Virus record (IMG/VR): IMGVR_UViG_3300034071_000067
Location: 1-25,753 of that record
Strand: one strand, 5' to 3'
Length of the DNA stretch: 25,753 nt
From: a virus
Below the pieces are notes generated by a model that was not told where the DNA came from, made no database searches, and saw only the letters and a program-made list of their open reading frames with translations. Every line of letters begins with the position of its first letter. The stretch's first letter is position 1. The position numbers and the translations under genes were made by a program. Positions 5,370 to 12,626 of the stretch are shown one piece after another.

Positions 5370-8300
5370 ATGTCAAGGATTAGTACATACGAAGTTGTAC
5401 CTGTACCTAAATTAGCCGACAAGCTAATTGGTACAAGCGTTGGTGGCGAAATAGAAGATGTAACGTACAACTTTACGTTACAAGAATTGTTGAATCTATT
5501 TATTCCTTTTATTCCTGCAAATAACTTGCAAGGGGTTTTAGATTTTGGCAATACAGCTACACAAGATATTAATCTATTTGGTACAATTACTACTACTAAC
5601 CTTGACGTAACAAACACATCAAATTTATTTATAACTTATTTAAATGATGAGGTTCATATAGTAGGTTCTTTATTTGACTCAAATGATTTTGTTGGTACTG
5701 CCGGTCAAGTTCTTATAAGTACAGGGGCAGGCGTTGAATGGTACAGCCTTCCTCCTATTTTTACTCCCAATTTGCAACAAGTTTTAACTGAAGGCAACAC
5801 ATCAACGGTTGATATTATTCTAACATCAAACCTTAGTGCATTAGATGTCAGCTCAGATACAGCAACTTTTTCTACTGATATAACGATTGACGGAACATTA
5901 ACCGATGGAGCCGCATCAGTTGGTACCTTAGGTAAGGTATTAAGTAGTACCGTAACAGGAGTTCAATGGGTTGATTTACCGTCTTACTCAGCAATTTCTC
6001 CTTTATTTTTTAATTCAGCTACCGGTGTTTTTTCTATTCAAGTAGCAAATAATCTTCAAAATGGTTATTTATCTTCTGCGGATTGGATAAACTTTGATGG
6101 CAAACAACCGGCAGGTAATTATATTACCGCATTAACCGGTGAGGCTACAGCGTCAGGACCGGGTTCAGTTCCTATTACGCTAAACAATGCTTCAGTTATA
6201 GCTAAAGTTTTAACAGGATTAAATGTTACAGGTGGCTCTATATCTGCAACTGATAGTATATTAATAGCATTTGGTAAAGTTCAGAATCAAATAAATGGAT
6301 TATTAGGAGGCGTTCAATACCAAGGCGTATGGAATGCTTTTACAAATAATCCTGTTTTAACAAGTAGTGTTGGAACACAAGGATACTACTACGTTGTAAA
6401 TGTTGCAGGCTCAACTAACTTAAATGGAATTACTGATTGGCAGGTTGGTGATTGGGCTATTTTTAGTGGGGGTGTTTGGCAGAAAGTAGACAATACTGAC
6501 GCTGTTAGTTCGGTAAACGGACAGGTAGGAGCAGTTAGTTTAACTACCGACAATATTCCTGAAGGCGTAACAAATCTTTACTTTTTAAATTCAAGAGCAC
6601 GAACTGCTGTCAGTGCTACATCTCCATTATTATACGATAACTCAACCGGAGTATTTAGTATTCAAGTAGCTAATAGTAGCCAAAGTGGTTATTTAAGCAG
6701 TGCAGATTGGATAGCATTTGATGGTAAACAAAACCTTTTAGGGGGGACCGGATTAGTTAAATCTACCGCAGGAACAATATCATATATTACAGATAACTCA
6801 ACAAATTGGAACACTGCATACAATGACAGTATTGTTAGTGCTGCAGTTACAGGTACCGGCACAAAAACATTGACATTAACCCAACAAGATGCAGGAACAA
6901 TTACAGCGTCTTGGACAGACTTGGGTCTAACATCAGTAGCCTTATCAATGCCAAGTGCATTCAATGTTGCTAATAGTCCACTAACTGCCAATGGAACATT
7001 AGCTGTTACTGCAATAGGTCTTGCGTCTCAATATATTCGTGGAGATGGAACATTGGCTAACTTCCCAACAGATGGAGGTGGCGGTGGTTCTTCCGTATCA
7101 TATTATTTGAATGGCTCTGTAAATCAGGGAACATTTGGTGGCAATACGTATTATGAGATGAGTAAAACTCCTATTTTTGGAGCAGGAACTGATTTTAATA
7201 TTGCTGCTAATGGTTACATTGCTCAATTTTTAACGGATGCGAATGACCCTAATGCCTTATTAATTCCGGCAGGAAATTGGAATTTTGAAACTTATTTTAG
7301 TGCTTCTTCGGGTGGCGGTTCTCCTACTTTTTATATTGAACTTTATAAATTTGATGGAGTTGTATTTACTTTAATTGCAAGTAATTCTGCAACTCCTGAA
7401 TTAATATCATTAGGAACTAATATAAATCCATACTTTTCAGCTTTAGCGGTTCCTGAAACTGTGTTGACAGCTACTGATAGATTAGCAATAAGAATTTATG
7501 TTAATCATTCAGGAAGGACAATTACGTTACACACCGAGAATAGTCATTTATGTCAAGTCATTACTACGTTTACCACAGGAATACAGGCATTAAACGGACT
7601 AACCAAACAAACACAATATTTTGCGGTTGGCACAAGTGGAACTGACTTTAATATTTCAAGCGCAACAGATACTCATACGTTTAATATTCCAAGTGCAAGT
7701 GCAAGTAATAGAGGTTTAATAACCACAGGTTCACAAACAATTGCAGGAGAAAAGACATTTACTGCTATAAGAACTAATATAAATGGAGCCTTAGTAATAA
7801 AATCGGGTGTTGCAACAGGTGTATCTATTGAATCATTTACGGCTAATTATTTATCATTAGGAGTTACTAATGGAGTTTCTACATATACTCAAGATTTAAT
7901 TTTTCCTGCAAGTAGTGCAAATGTTTATACATTCCCATCGGCATCAGGTACAATAGCTTTAGTAGGTGGAGCAGGTGTAGGAACGGTAACAAGCGTCGCT
8001 GCTTTAACTTTAGGAACAACAGGTACTGATTTATCATCAACAGTAGCTAACGGTACTACAACGCCTGTAATTACCCTGAACGTACCAACTGCATCGGCTA
8101 CTAATCGTGGTGCATTATCATCTGCTGATTGGACTTCCTTTAATGGAAAGCAAGATGCGTTATCAGGAACAGGGATAGTAAAATCAACTGCTGGAGTTAT
8201 CAGTTATTTAACAGACCCTTTGCCTATCGCAAATGGAGGTACAGGAAGTTCAACGCAAAACTTTGTTGATTTAACTACTGACCAAACTATTGCAGGATTT

Positions 8301-10355
8301 AAAACCTTTTCATATACTATAAAATTAACAAATGGTACTTCTAATGCGTTTAGTTTTGAAAGCGGTACGACAGGATTTTATGCGAGTTTAAAAGCACCTG
8401 CTGGTCTTGGTGCAGGTATAATAGTTACACTCCCATCTGCCACAGGAACATTAGCATTAACATCTGATATCCCTGCCAATCCTGTTGGTGGAACAGGTAC
8501 AACAAACAATCTACCTAAGTTTACAGGTGCAAGTACAATAGGAGATAGTGCTATTACTGATGATGGAACTACTGTTACTTTAGTAAGCAGAGCATTATCG
8601 GGTACAAGTGCTACGTTTAGTTCGACTGCAACTGCATCAGCTTTCATTCCAAGCGGTGCATCAGTTCCTACAAACGGAATGTATTTATCGGCTGCAAATA
8701 CTTTAAACTTTGCTACTAATTCAACTAATCGGTTAAGTATCACATCAGGTGGTGATGTGCTTGTTGGTAATGCTACATCGTCAGGTTCTGGTCTTTTATC
8801 AATAGCGGTTGGAAATTCAGTAGGTGGAGCAATAAAAGTCCATGATACAGATGGAGGTGGCACAATTGAAATGCAAGCGTCTGGAGGGGCAACTTATTTA
8901 TTTGCAACAACGAATCATCCATTATTAATTGGTACAAATAATACCGAACGTATGCGTATCACATCAGGTGGTAATGTTGGGATTGGAACATCAAGTCCAA
9001 GTGTAAGACTCCAAGTTTTAGGGGGAACAATTACAACTAACACTCAATCAACTTATGCTTTTGGCGTTGGAAATTCAAGTGGTTATGATTTAACTTTTGG
9101 TACAGATGCTTCCTTTGCATATATACAATCATGGGCAAGTAAACCATTACAGATTAATAATCAAGGGAATAACTTGATATTAAATGCAACCGCTGGTAAC
9201 GTACTAATAGGAACTACATCAGATAATGGAGCAAAGTTTCAAGTATCAGGAGCAGCTACGTTTAGTGGTAGAATAAATGGTGTAGTAGGTGGAACTGCTT
9301 TCAATACAGCAGGTTTATGGTTACAAGGTTCTTCAAGTACTGATGGTATTGCAATAGGTGGAACAGGCAGTGCAGATAAAACTATTGATACTTATGGAGG
9401 AACTTTAAAAATAAATGCTACATCAGGTAATGGTTTATCAGTTACAGGAACAGCTACGTTTAGTTCAGGTGTAGGAATAAATGGAGCAACATTACAAACA
9501 GGATTAGGGGCAGGATTGACTATTGAGGGAGGAAGTTATGCACCTTTATATCTTTCTAATTCAGGAACCTTAAGAGGTTTCTTAGCAGCCTATTCAGGTG
9601 GTATTTTATTAAGTGCATCAACAGGTATTTTATCTCTTAATAATGCTGGTGGTAACGTATTAATAGGAACAACTACAGACGCAGGATATAAATTAGATGT
9701 TAATGCGGGAGGTGGTAGTGTAAGATTTAATGGAACAATAGGAGATAAATTAGTTTTATATAATAGCGGAAACAATGGCGGAACTAATGGTATATATATT
9801 GATTCTGATATTTATCCTGCTATAAGATTTAATAACAGAGTAGGATATGCAGGTACTGCTAAAATAGTATATAATACTTATGCTACAGGATATGGTGCAG
9901 CATCTTTAAATGGTTCATTTATAATGCAGGGTCCTAACGCTTTACAGTTTTCAAGTGGTGGGGATAATGTTAGGATGACTATTGATGCAAGTGGTAATAT
10001 AGGTGCTCCTACTGGAACTAATATCTATAATGCATCTGACTTACGATTAAAACGCAACATAACAACTATAACTGATGGATTAGATAAAATATTAAATCTA
10101 AATCCCGTTAAATTTAATTGGATTGAAAATTATGTTTCATCTGAAGAAAATAAAGATATGTTTGGATTTATAGCTCAAGAAATTCAAAAAATAATTCCTG
10201 AAGCTGTTGAATCTTTTGCTGATGGGAATTTAATAACAGTAGGAAATACAATAATTGATAATCCTCTTCGTGTTAATGAAAAATTTATTATCCCAATATT
10301 AGTAAAAGCTATACAAGAATTATCAGCAAAAATTACACAATTAGAAAATAAATAA
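5370..10355 (+). CDS. Large tail/receptor-binding fibre with C-terminal peptidase S74 chaperone, 1661 aa
   Basis: Domains in order: an N-terminal anchor module (about 1-50) shared with the mini-fibre; a repetitive Thr/Ser/Gly/Asn-rich shaft with three copies of LSSADW..F.GKQ (at 6066-6107, 6690-6730 and 8111-8153) and paired GTG(L/I)VKSTAG.ISY.TD units; a globular C1q/TNF-like beta domain at about 575-735 (PAGNWNFETYF, then HSGRTITLHTENSHLCQVIT); more shaft with repeated ITSGG(D/N)V..G and GNVLIGTT.D.G units at about 1122, 1195, 1272 and 1424. The C-terminal S74 domain begins SDLRLKRNI; Ser1556 and Lys1561 have the spacing of the autocleavage dyad known in endosialidase chaperones. The chaperone should trimerise the fibre and then cut itself off. 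Confidence 0.93.
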   Translation: MSRISTYEVVPVPKLADKLIGTSVGGEIEDVTYNFTLQELLNLFIPFIPANNLQGVLDFGNTATQDINLFGTITTTNLDVTNTSNLFITYLNDEVHIVGSLFDSNDFVGTAGQVLISTGAGVEWYSLPPIFTPNLQQVLTEGNTSTVDIILTSNLSALDVSSDTATFSTDITIDGTLTDGAASVGTLGKVLSSTVTGVQWVDLPSYSAISPLFFNSATGVFSIQVANNLQNGYLSSADWINFDGKQPAGNYITALTGEATASGPGSVPITLNNASVIAKVLTGLNVTGGSISATDSILIAFGKVQNQINGLLGGVQYQGVWNAFTNNPVLTSSVGTQGYYYVVNVAGSTNLNGITDWQVGDWAIFSGGVWQKVDNTDAVSSVNGQVGAVSLTTDNIPEGVTNLYFLNSRARTAVSATSPLLYDNSTGVFSIQVANSSQSGYLSSADWIAFDGKQNLLGGTGLVKSTAGTISYITDNSTNWNTAYNDSIVSAAVTGTGTKTLTLTQQDAGTITASWTDLGLTSVALSMPSAFNVANSPLTANGTLAVTAIGLASQYIRGDGTLANFPTDGGGGGSSVSYYLNGSVNQGTFGGNTYYEMSKTPIFGAGTDFNIAANGYIAQFLTDANDPNALLIPAGNWNFETYFSASSGGGSPTFYIELYKFDGVVFTLIASNSATPELISLGTNINPYFSALAVPETVLTATDRLAIRIYVNHSGRTITLHTENSHLCQVITTFTTGIQALNGLTKQTQYFAVGTSGTDFNISSATDTHTFNIPSASASNRGLITTGSQTIAGEKTFTAIRTNINGALVIKSGVATGVSIESFTANYLSLGVTNGVSTYTQDLIFPASSANVYTFPSASGTIALVGGAGVGTVTSVAALTLGTTGTDLSSTVANGTTTPVITLNVPTASATNRGALSSADWTSFNGKQDALSGTGIVKSTAGVISYLTDPLPIANGGTGSSTQNFVDLTTDQTIAGFKTFSYTIKLTNGTSNAFSFESGTTGFYASLKAPAGLGAGIIVTLPSATGTLALTSDIPANPVGGTGTTNNLPKFTGASTIGDSAITDDGTTVTLVSRALSGTSATFSSTATASAFIPSGASVPTNGMYLSAANTLNFATNSTNRLSITSGGDVLVGNATSSGSGLLSIAVGNSVGGAIKVHDTDGGGTIEMQASGGATYLFATTNHPLLIGTNNTERMRITSGGNVGIGTSSPSVRLQVLGGTITTNTQSTYAFGVGNSSGYDLTFGTDASFAYIQSWASKPLQINNQGNNLILNATAGNVLIGTTSDNGAKFQVSGAATFSGRINGVVGGTAFNTAGLWLQGSSSTDGIAIGGTGSADKTIDTYGGTLKINATSGNGLSVTGTATFSSGVGINGATLQTGLGAGLTIEGGSYAPLYLSNSGTLRGFLAAYSGGILLSASTGILSLNNAGGNVLIGTTTDAGYKLDVNAGGGSVRFNGTIGDKLVLYNSGNNGGTNGIYIDSDIYPAIRFNNRVGYAGTAKIVYNTYATGYGAASLNGSFIMQGPNALQFSSGGDNVRMTIDASGNIGAPTGTNIYNASDLRLKRNITTITDGLDKILNLNPVKFNWIENYVSSEENKDMFGFIAQEIQKIIPEAVESFADGNLITVGNTIIDNPLRVNEKFIIPILVKAIQELSAKITQLENK

Positions 10356-10358
10356 ATT

Positions 10359-10655
10359 ATGAAACAAATCACACCTATCTCAATATGGGATAATGGCATA
10401 GTCCAAGAAGCAACAGTATTAAATGCTTATGCTATTAATGACAATTTAACTACATCAGCAACATTTTACTACACTCTTTTAAGTGAGAGTATGCAACTAC
10501 TTGCTCAAGGTAATTTAACTATGTCAGGAGATGATTATGATGCGTGGCAAACTAATGACTACGCTTATAATTGGGTTGCAGCACAACTTAATTTAACTAT
10601 TATAGGAGATTACGTTCCTCCTGTTGTTGAGCCAATAGTTGAAGTTTCAGAATAA
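10359..10655 (+). CDS. Conserved phage protein downstream of the fibre, 98 aa
   Basis: The start ATG lies 3 bases after the fibre stop. The sequence MKQITPISIWDNGIVQEATV, then YAINDNLTTSATFYYTLLSE, then NDYAYNWVAAQLNLTIIGDY matches a familiar Bacteroidota phage family (NG....AT.L.a..iNDNL..sAtFyY.L......GNL.m.G.dY..W..NdYAw.wva..LnLTii). Its function is unknown to me. The fold looks mainly beta in the first 60 residues, followed by an acidic Pro/Val-rich tail. Position suggests a fibre cofactor, fibre-tip or virion protein. It is the last gene before the promoter-like unit at 10661. Confidence 0.75.
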   Translation: MKQITPISIWDNGIVQEATVLNAYAINDNLTTSATFYYTLLSESMQLLAQGNLTMSGDDYDAWQTNDYAYNWVAAQLNLTIIGDYVPPVVEPIVEVSE

Positions 10656-10660
10656 ATTAT

Positions 10661-10689
10661 TACTTTTATATAAATCAAATTAAATCAAA
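10661..10689 (+). promoter_or_regulatory. Variant promoter-leader unit before the morphogenesis genes
   Basis: TACTTTTA at 10661-10668 fits TAnnTTTG except for the last base and is followed by TATAAATCAAATTAAATCAA before the ATG at 10690. It aligns with the units at 4830 and 17304 over the TATAAAT and TAAATCAAA parts. It may be a weaker promoter, or only the translational leader may be conserved. Confidence 0.4.
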
Positions 10690-11079
10690 ATGAAATTTAA
10701 TCAAATTAACACGTTAGTTGCTAACCTCAATTCCGTAATCGGTTCTCAAGAAAGCAAAACTCAAAAGAAGTTATTCCGCATCTACGAGAAAATCAAATCT
10801 CATCACGAAACATTTCAGTCAGAAATCGAAGGGTTAAGACTTGACAATGCACAGGTGGATGAAAAAGATTGTTTAATCCTTGATGAAAAAGGTGGATACA
10901 AGTTCAGTAAAGAAGGACTCAAAAAACTTACTAAGAACATTGCTGAATTAGGTGAGAAGGAATTTGACTTCACCCCTATCAGTATTGTTAATCCTCAAGG
11001 CTTAGAAAAATTTTATTTCCTTAAAGATTGGGTGACAGGCGTTAACTTCCTTAAAGAAGAGGAAGAAGAAGAATTGTAA
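10690..11079 (+). CDS. Helical conserved phage protein (DUF1617-like layout), 129 aa
   Basis: The protein starts MKFNQINTLVANLNSVIGSQ, with a long helix through the KLFRIYEKIKSHHETFQSEI region. It then has a DEKDCLILDEKGGYKFSKEG segment, a second helical part (LKKLTKNIAELGEKEF) and an end FLKDWVTGVNFLKEEEEEEL that is strongly acidic. The layout (helix, E..R...a..DE.G...l...g.y.f...g) recalls DUF1617-type phage proteins; this is a weak, by-eye likeness. The function is unknown. It leads a TAATG-coupled run into the GroES-like and oxygenase genes and probably acts in head assembly or packaging. Confidence 0.7.
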   Translation: MKFNQINTLVANLNSVIGSQESKTQKKLFRIYEKIKSHHETFQSEIEGLRLDNAQVDEKDCLILDEKGGYKFSKEGLKKLTKNIAELGEKEFDFTPISIVNPQGLEKFYFLKDWVTGVNFLKEEEEEEL

Positions 11080-11306
11080 TGGACATTCGTAAAATATCAA
11101 TAGGACCGGACTACAAGGGTGGTGCCATGCATTATCTTGTTGGTCAAAAAGTTCTTGGAGATACGAGTGAAATTCATCTTATAAAAATTGATGGAAAGAA
11201 AAATTCAATCAAAATTTACATCATAAACTTGAATAAGGAAGTGATACTTTGGAAAGAGTTCACTTCCACTATTCCAATTTCAATTGAATATAACATTAAC
11301 TTCTAA
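11079..11306 (+). CDS. Conserved small phage protein, 75 aa
   Basis: It begins MDIRKISIGPDYKGGAMHYL and ends STIPISIEYNINF, beta-rich throughout. I recall close relatives in Bacteroidota phages with the same opening (MDIRKISIG.DYK.gaMHY.vGQ.vl) and ending (PiSIEYNinF) but no assigned function. No Cys, signal peptide or membrane segment is present. The start shares its A with the upstream TAA, and its own stop overlaps the next start in the same way, so translation is probably coupled across three genes. It may be a partner of the GroES-like protein next to it. Confidence 0.75.
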   Translation: MDIRKISIGPDYKGGAMHYLVGQKVLGDTSEIHLIKIDGKKNSIKIYIINLNKEVILWKEFTSTIPISIEYNINF

Positions 11307-11869
11307 TGAGGTCGCCATTCTATTTCATAGCCAAGCCGGTTAATGGAAAGCGATACGATAATACAAAAGAGATAGGTGGTGTTGACTTTATTGTCAGCAC
11401 CTCTGAAGAAGACCACAGGTTTTCTAACCGATTTGCAGAAGTCGTTGAGTTGCCATTAGATTATTCCGGACCTATTCAAAAGTCAGATACTCTTCTTGTA
11501 CACCATAATGTCTTTAAGTTTTATAATGACATGAAGGGTAGACAAAAGAGTGGTAAGTCTTTTTTTAAAGACGACCTATTTTTTATTGAGCCTGACCAAT
11601 TCTTTATGTATAAGCACAACGCTACGTGGTATGCTTATGATAGATACTGTTTTGTTAAACCAATTGGCATTACAGAGAGTTATATCAAGAAGCCTTTCTC
11701 AGAGGAGCCACTGATGGGCATAATGAAGTACCCTAACGAATACTTATTAAAGAAAGGTATAAACCCCGGTGATATGATTTGCTTCTCTCCTGACAGCGAA
11801 TATGAGTTCACAGTAGATGATGAAAAGTTGTACAGAATGTATGACCATCAAATAACAATGAAATTATGA
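11306..11869 (+). CDS. Double GroES-like (co-chaperonin-type) protein, 187 aa
   Basis: The protein appears to have two GroES-like beta domains. The first (about 1-110) has FIAKPVNGKRYDNTKEIGGV, a pattern of IQKSDTLLVHHNVFKFYNDM, and a mobile-loop-like basic segment KGRQKSGKSFFKDD. The second begins CFVKPIGI and ends GINPGDMICFSPDSEYEFTV then DDEKLYRMYDHQITMKL, matching the GroES C-terminal logic (v..GD.V.f......ei.dge.y.ri....i). Phages use such proteins (T4 gp31 is the model) to fold capsid protein in the host GroEL. A single GroES is about 95 aa, so the length fits a tandem. The call is by pattern only. Overlaps TAATG upstream and ATGA downstream. Confidence 0.6.
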   Translation: MRSPFYFIAKPVNGKRYDNTKEIGGVDFIVSTSEEDHRFSNRFAEVVELPLDYSGPIQKSDTLLVHHNVFKFYNDMKGRQKSGKSFFKDDLFFIEPDQFFMYKHNATWYAYDRYCFVKPIGITESYIKKPFSEEPLMGIMKYPNEYLLKKGINPGDMICFSPDSEYEFTVDDEKLYRMYDHQITMKL

Positions 11870-12339
11870 ATATGATTACACTTGACAATATAATAAAAGA
11901 CCCGGTTGCTTATGTTGATGACATACACAAGTATGGCTTTCAAGATATTGCAGATGGAGAGAACATATTTAAAAACATTCAGCCAAGAGATAATAACGAT
12001 GAGTTTGCTCAGTACGTTTCTGAACTATTTGACCAATACAGTGTTTCATTTAACTTTGTAAGGAAGTCTCCATTAAATCAGAAAGAGCCAAATTTCATAC
12101 ATACTGATGAAATGATGGGTGATATTACTTGTATTTTATACTTAAATGAACAAGCACCTGACAATGATGGAACAACTATCTACGATGAAGATAAAAATCC
12201 TTTACTTACAATGTACTCTAAATTCAACCGCATGGTTGTATTTAACTCTGATGCCCCACATTCAAGGAATATTCTTGAGAACTTTGGCTCAGGTGAACAA
12301 TCTCGATTGGTTCAGGTAATATTTTTAAAAGCTAAGTAA
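11866..12339 (+). CDS. 2-oxoglutarate/Fe(II)-dependent oxygenase, 157 aa
   Basis: The double-stranded beta-helix iron site is visible: His79 and Asp81 in FIHTDEMMGDITCILYLN, distal His132 in NSDAPHSRN, and Arg147 (SRLVQVIFLK) placed to bind the 2-oxoglutarate carboxylate. The pattern HTDe..gdit.ilYLn......GG/DGtt.Y......f...P....r.v.F.s...H.. is that of the prolyl-4-hydroxylase-like phage oxygenases (DUF6445-like). Substrate cannot be read from sequence: a virion protein, a host protein or a nucleotide are all possible. It is coupled by ATGA to the GroES-like gene and by TAATG to the small-terminase candidate, which hints at a morphogenesis role. Confidence 0.82.
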   Translation: MNMITLDNIIKDPVAYVDDIHKYGFQDIADGENIFKNIQPRDNNDEFAQYVSELFDQYSVSFNFVRKSPLNQKEPNFIHTDEMMGDITCILYLNEQAPDNDGTTIYDEDKNPLLTMYSKFNRMVVFNSDAPHSRNILENFGSGEQSRLVQVIFLKAK

Positions 12340-12626
12340 TGAGAGACACCAAAGAGATAAAGTCAAGAATCATTGAAGCCGGGTACAAAGCGGTCAACCA
12401 TCTTGTAAAAGTGGCTGAGGAAGATATTATTAATACCGAGTCAGATACTGACGTATCTGCTGATAAAATGAAGAACGCAGCAGCAGCTAAAAAGTTAGCT
12501 ATCTTTGATGCGTTCGAAATACTAAGTAGAATAGAATTAGAACAAGAAAATCTTGATTCCGCAGAGCGTGGAGTAAGCAGAACAGATACAAAACAAGGAT
12601 TTGCAGAACGAAGGTCAAAGCAATAG
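12339..12626 (+). CDS. Small terminase subunit candidate, 95 aa
   Basis: An all-helical protein: MRDTKEIKSRIIEAGYKAVN, a VKVAEEDII helix, then DKMKNAAAAKKLAIFDAFEI with LSRIELEQENL, and a basic end FAERRSKQ. The FAERRSK tail and Ala/Lys helix are, from memory, typical of the gene just upstream of terminase in Bacteroidota podoviruses. Position directly ahead of the large terminase, with a 26-base overlap, is the main support for a DNA-recognition small subunit. There is no visible helix-turn-helix I would trust, so the role is inferred from place. Confidence 0.6.
   Translation: MRDTKEIKSRIIEAGYKAVNHLVKVAEEDIINTESDTDVSADKMKNAAAAKKLAIFDAFEILSRIELEQENLDSAERGVSRTDTKQGFAERRSKQ

Noticed and set aside
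8378-8863. 161-aa open frame on the - strand inside the fibre gene
   Set aside because: It lies fully within the long fibre frame, has low-complexity Pro/Val/Ala composition expected from the antisense of Gly/Thr repeats, and no leader or promoter.
5370-10355. Fibre repeats as a CRISPR array or recombination repeats
   Set aside because: The repeats are protein-level shaft units with diverged DNA and irregular spacing, all in one open frame.
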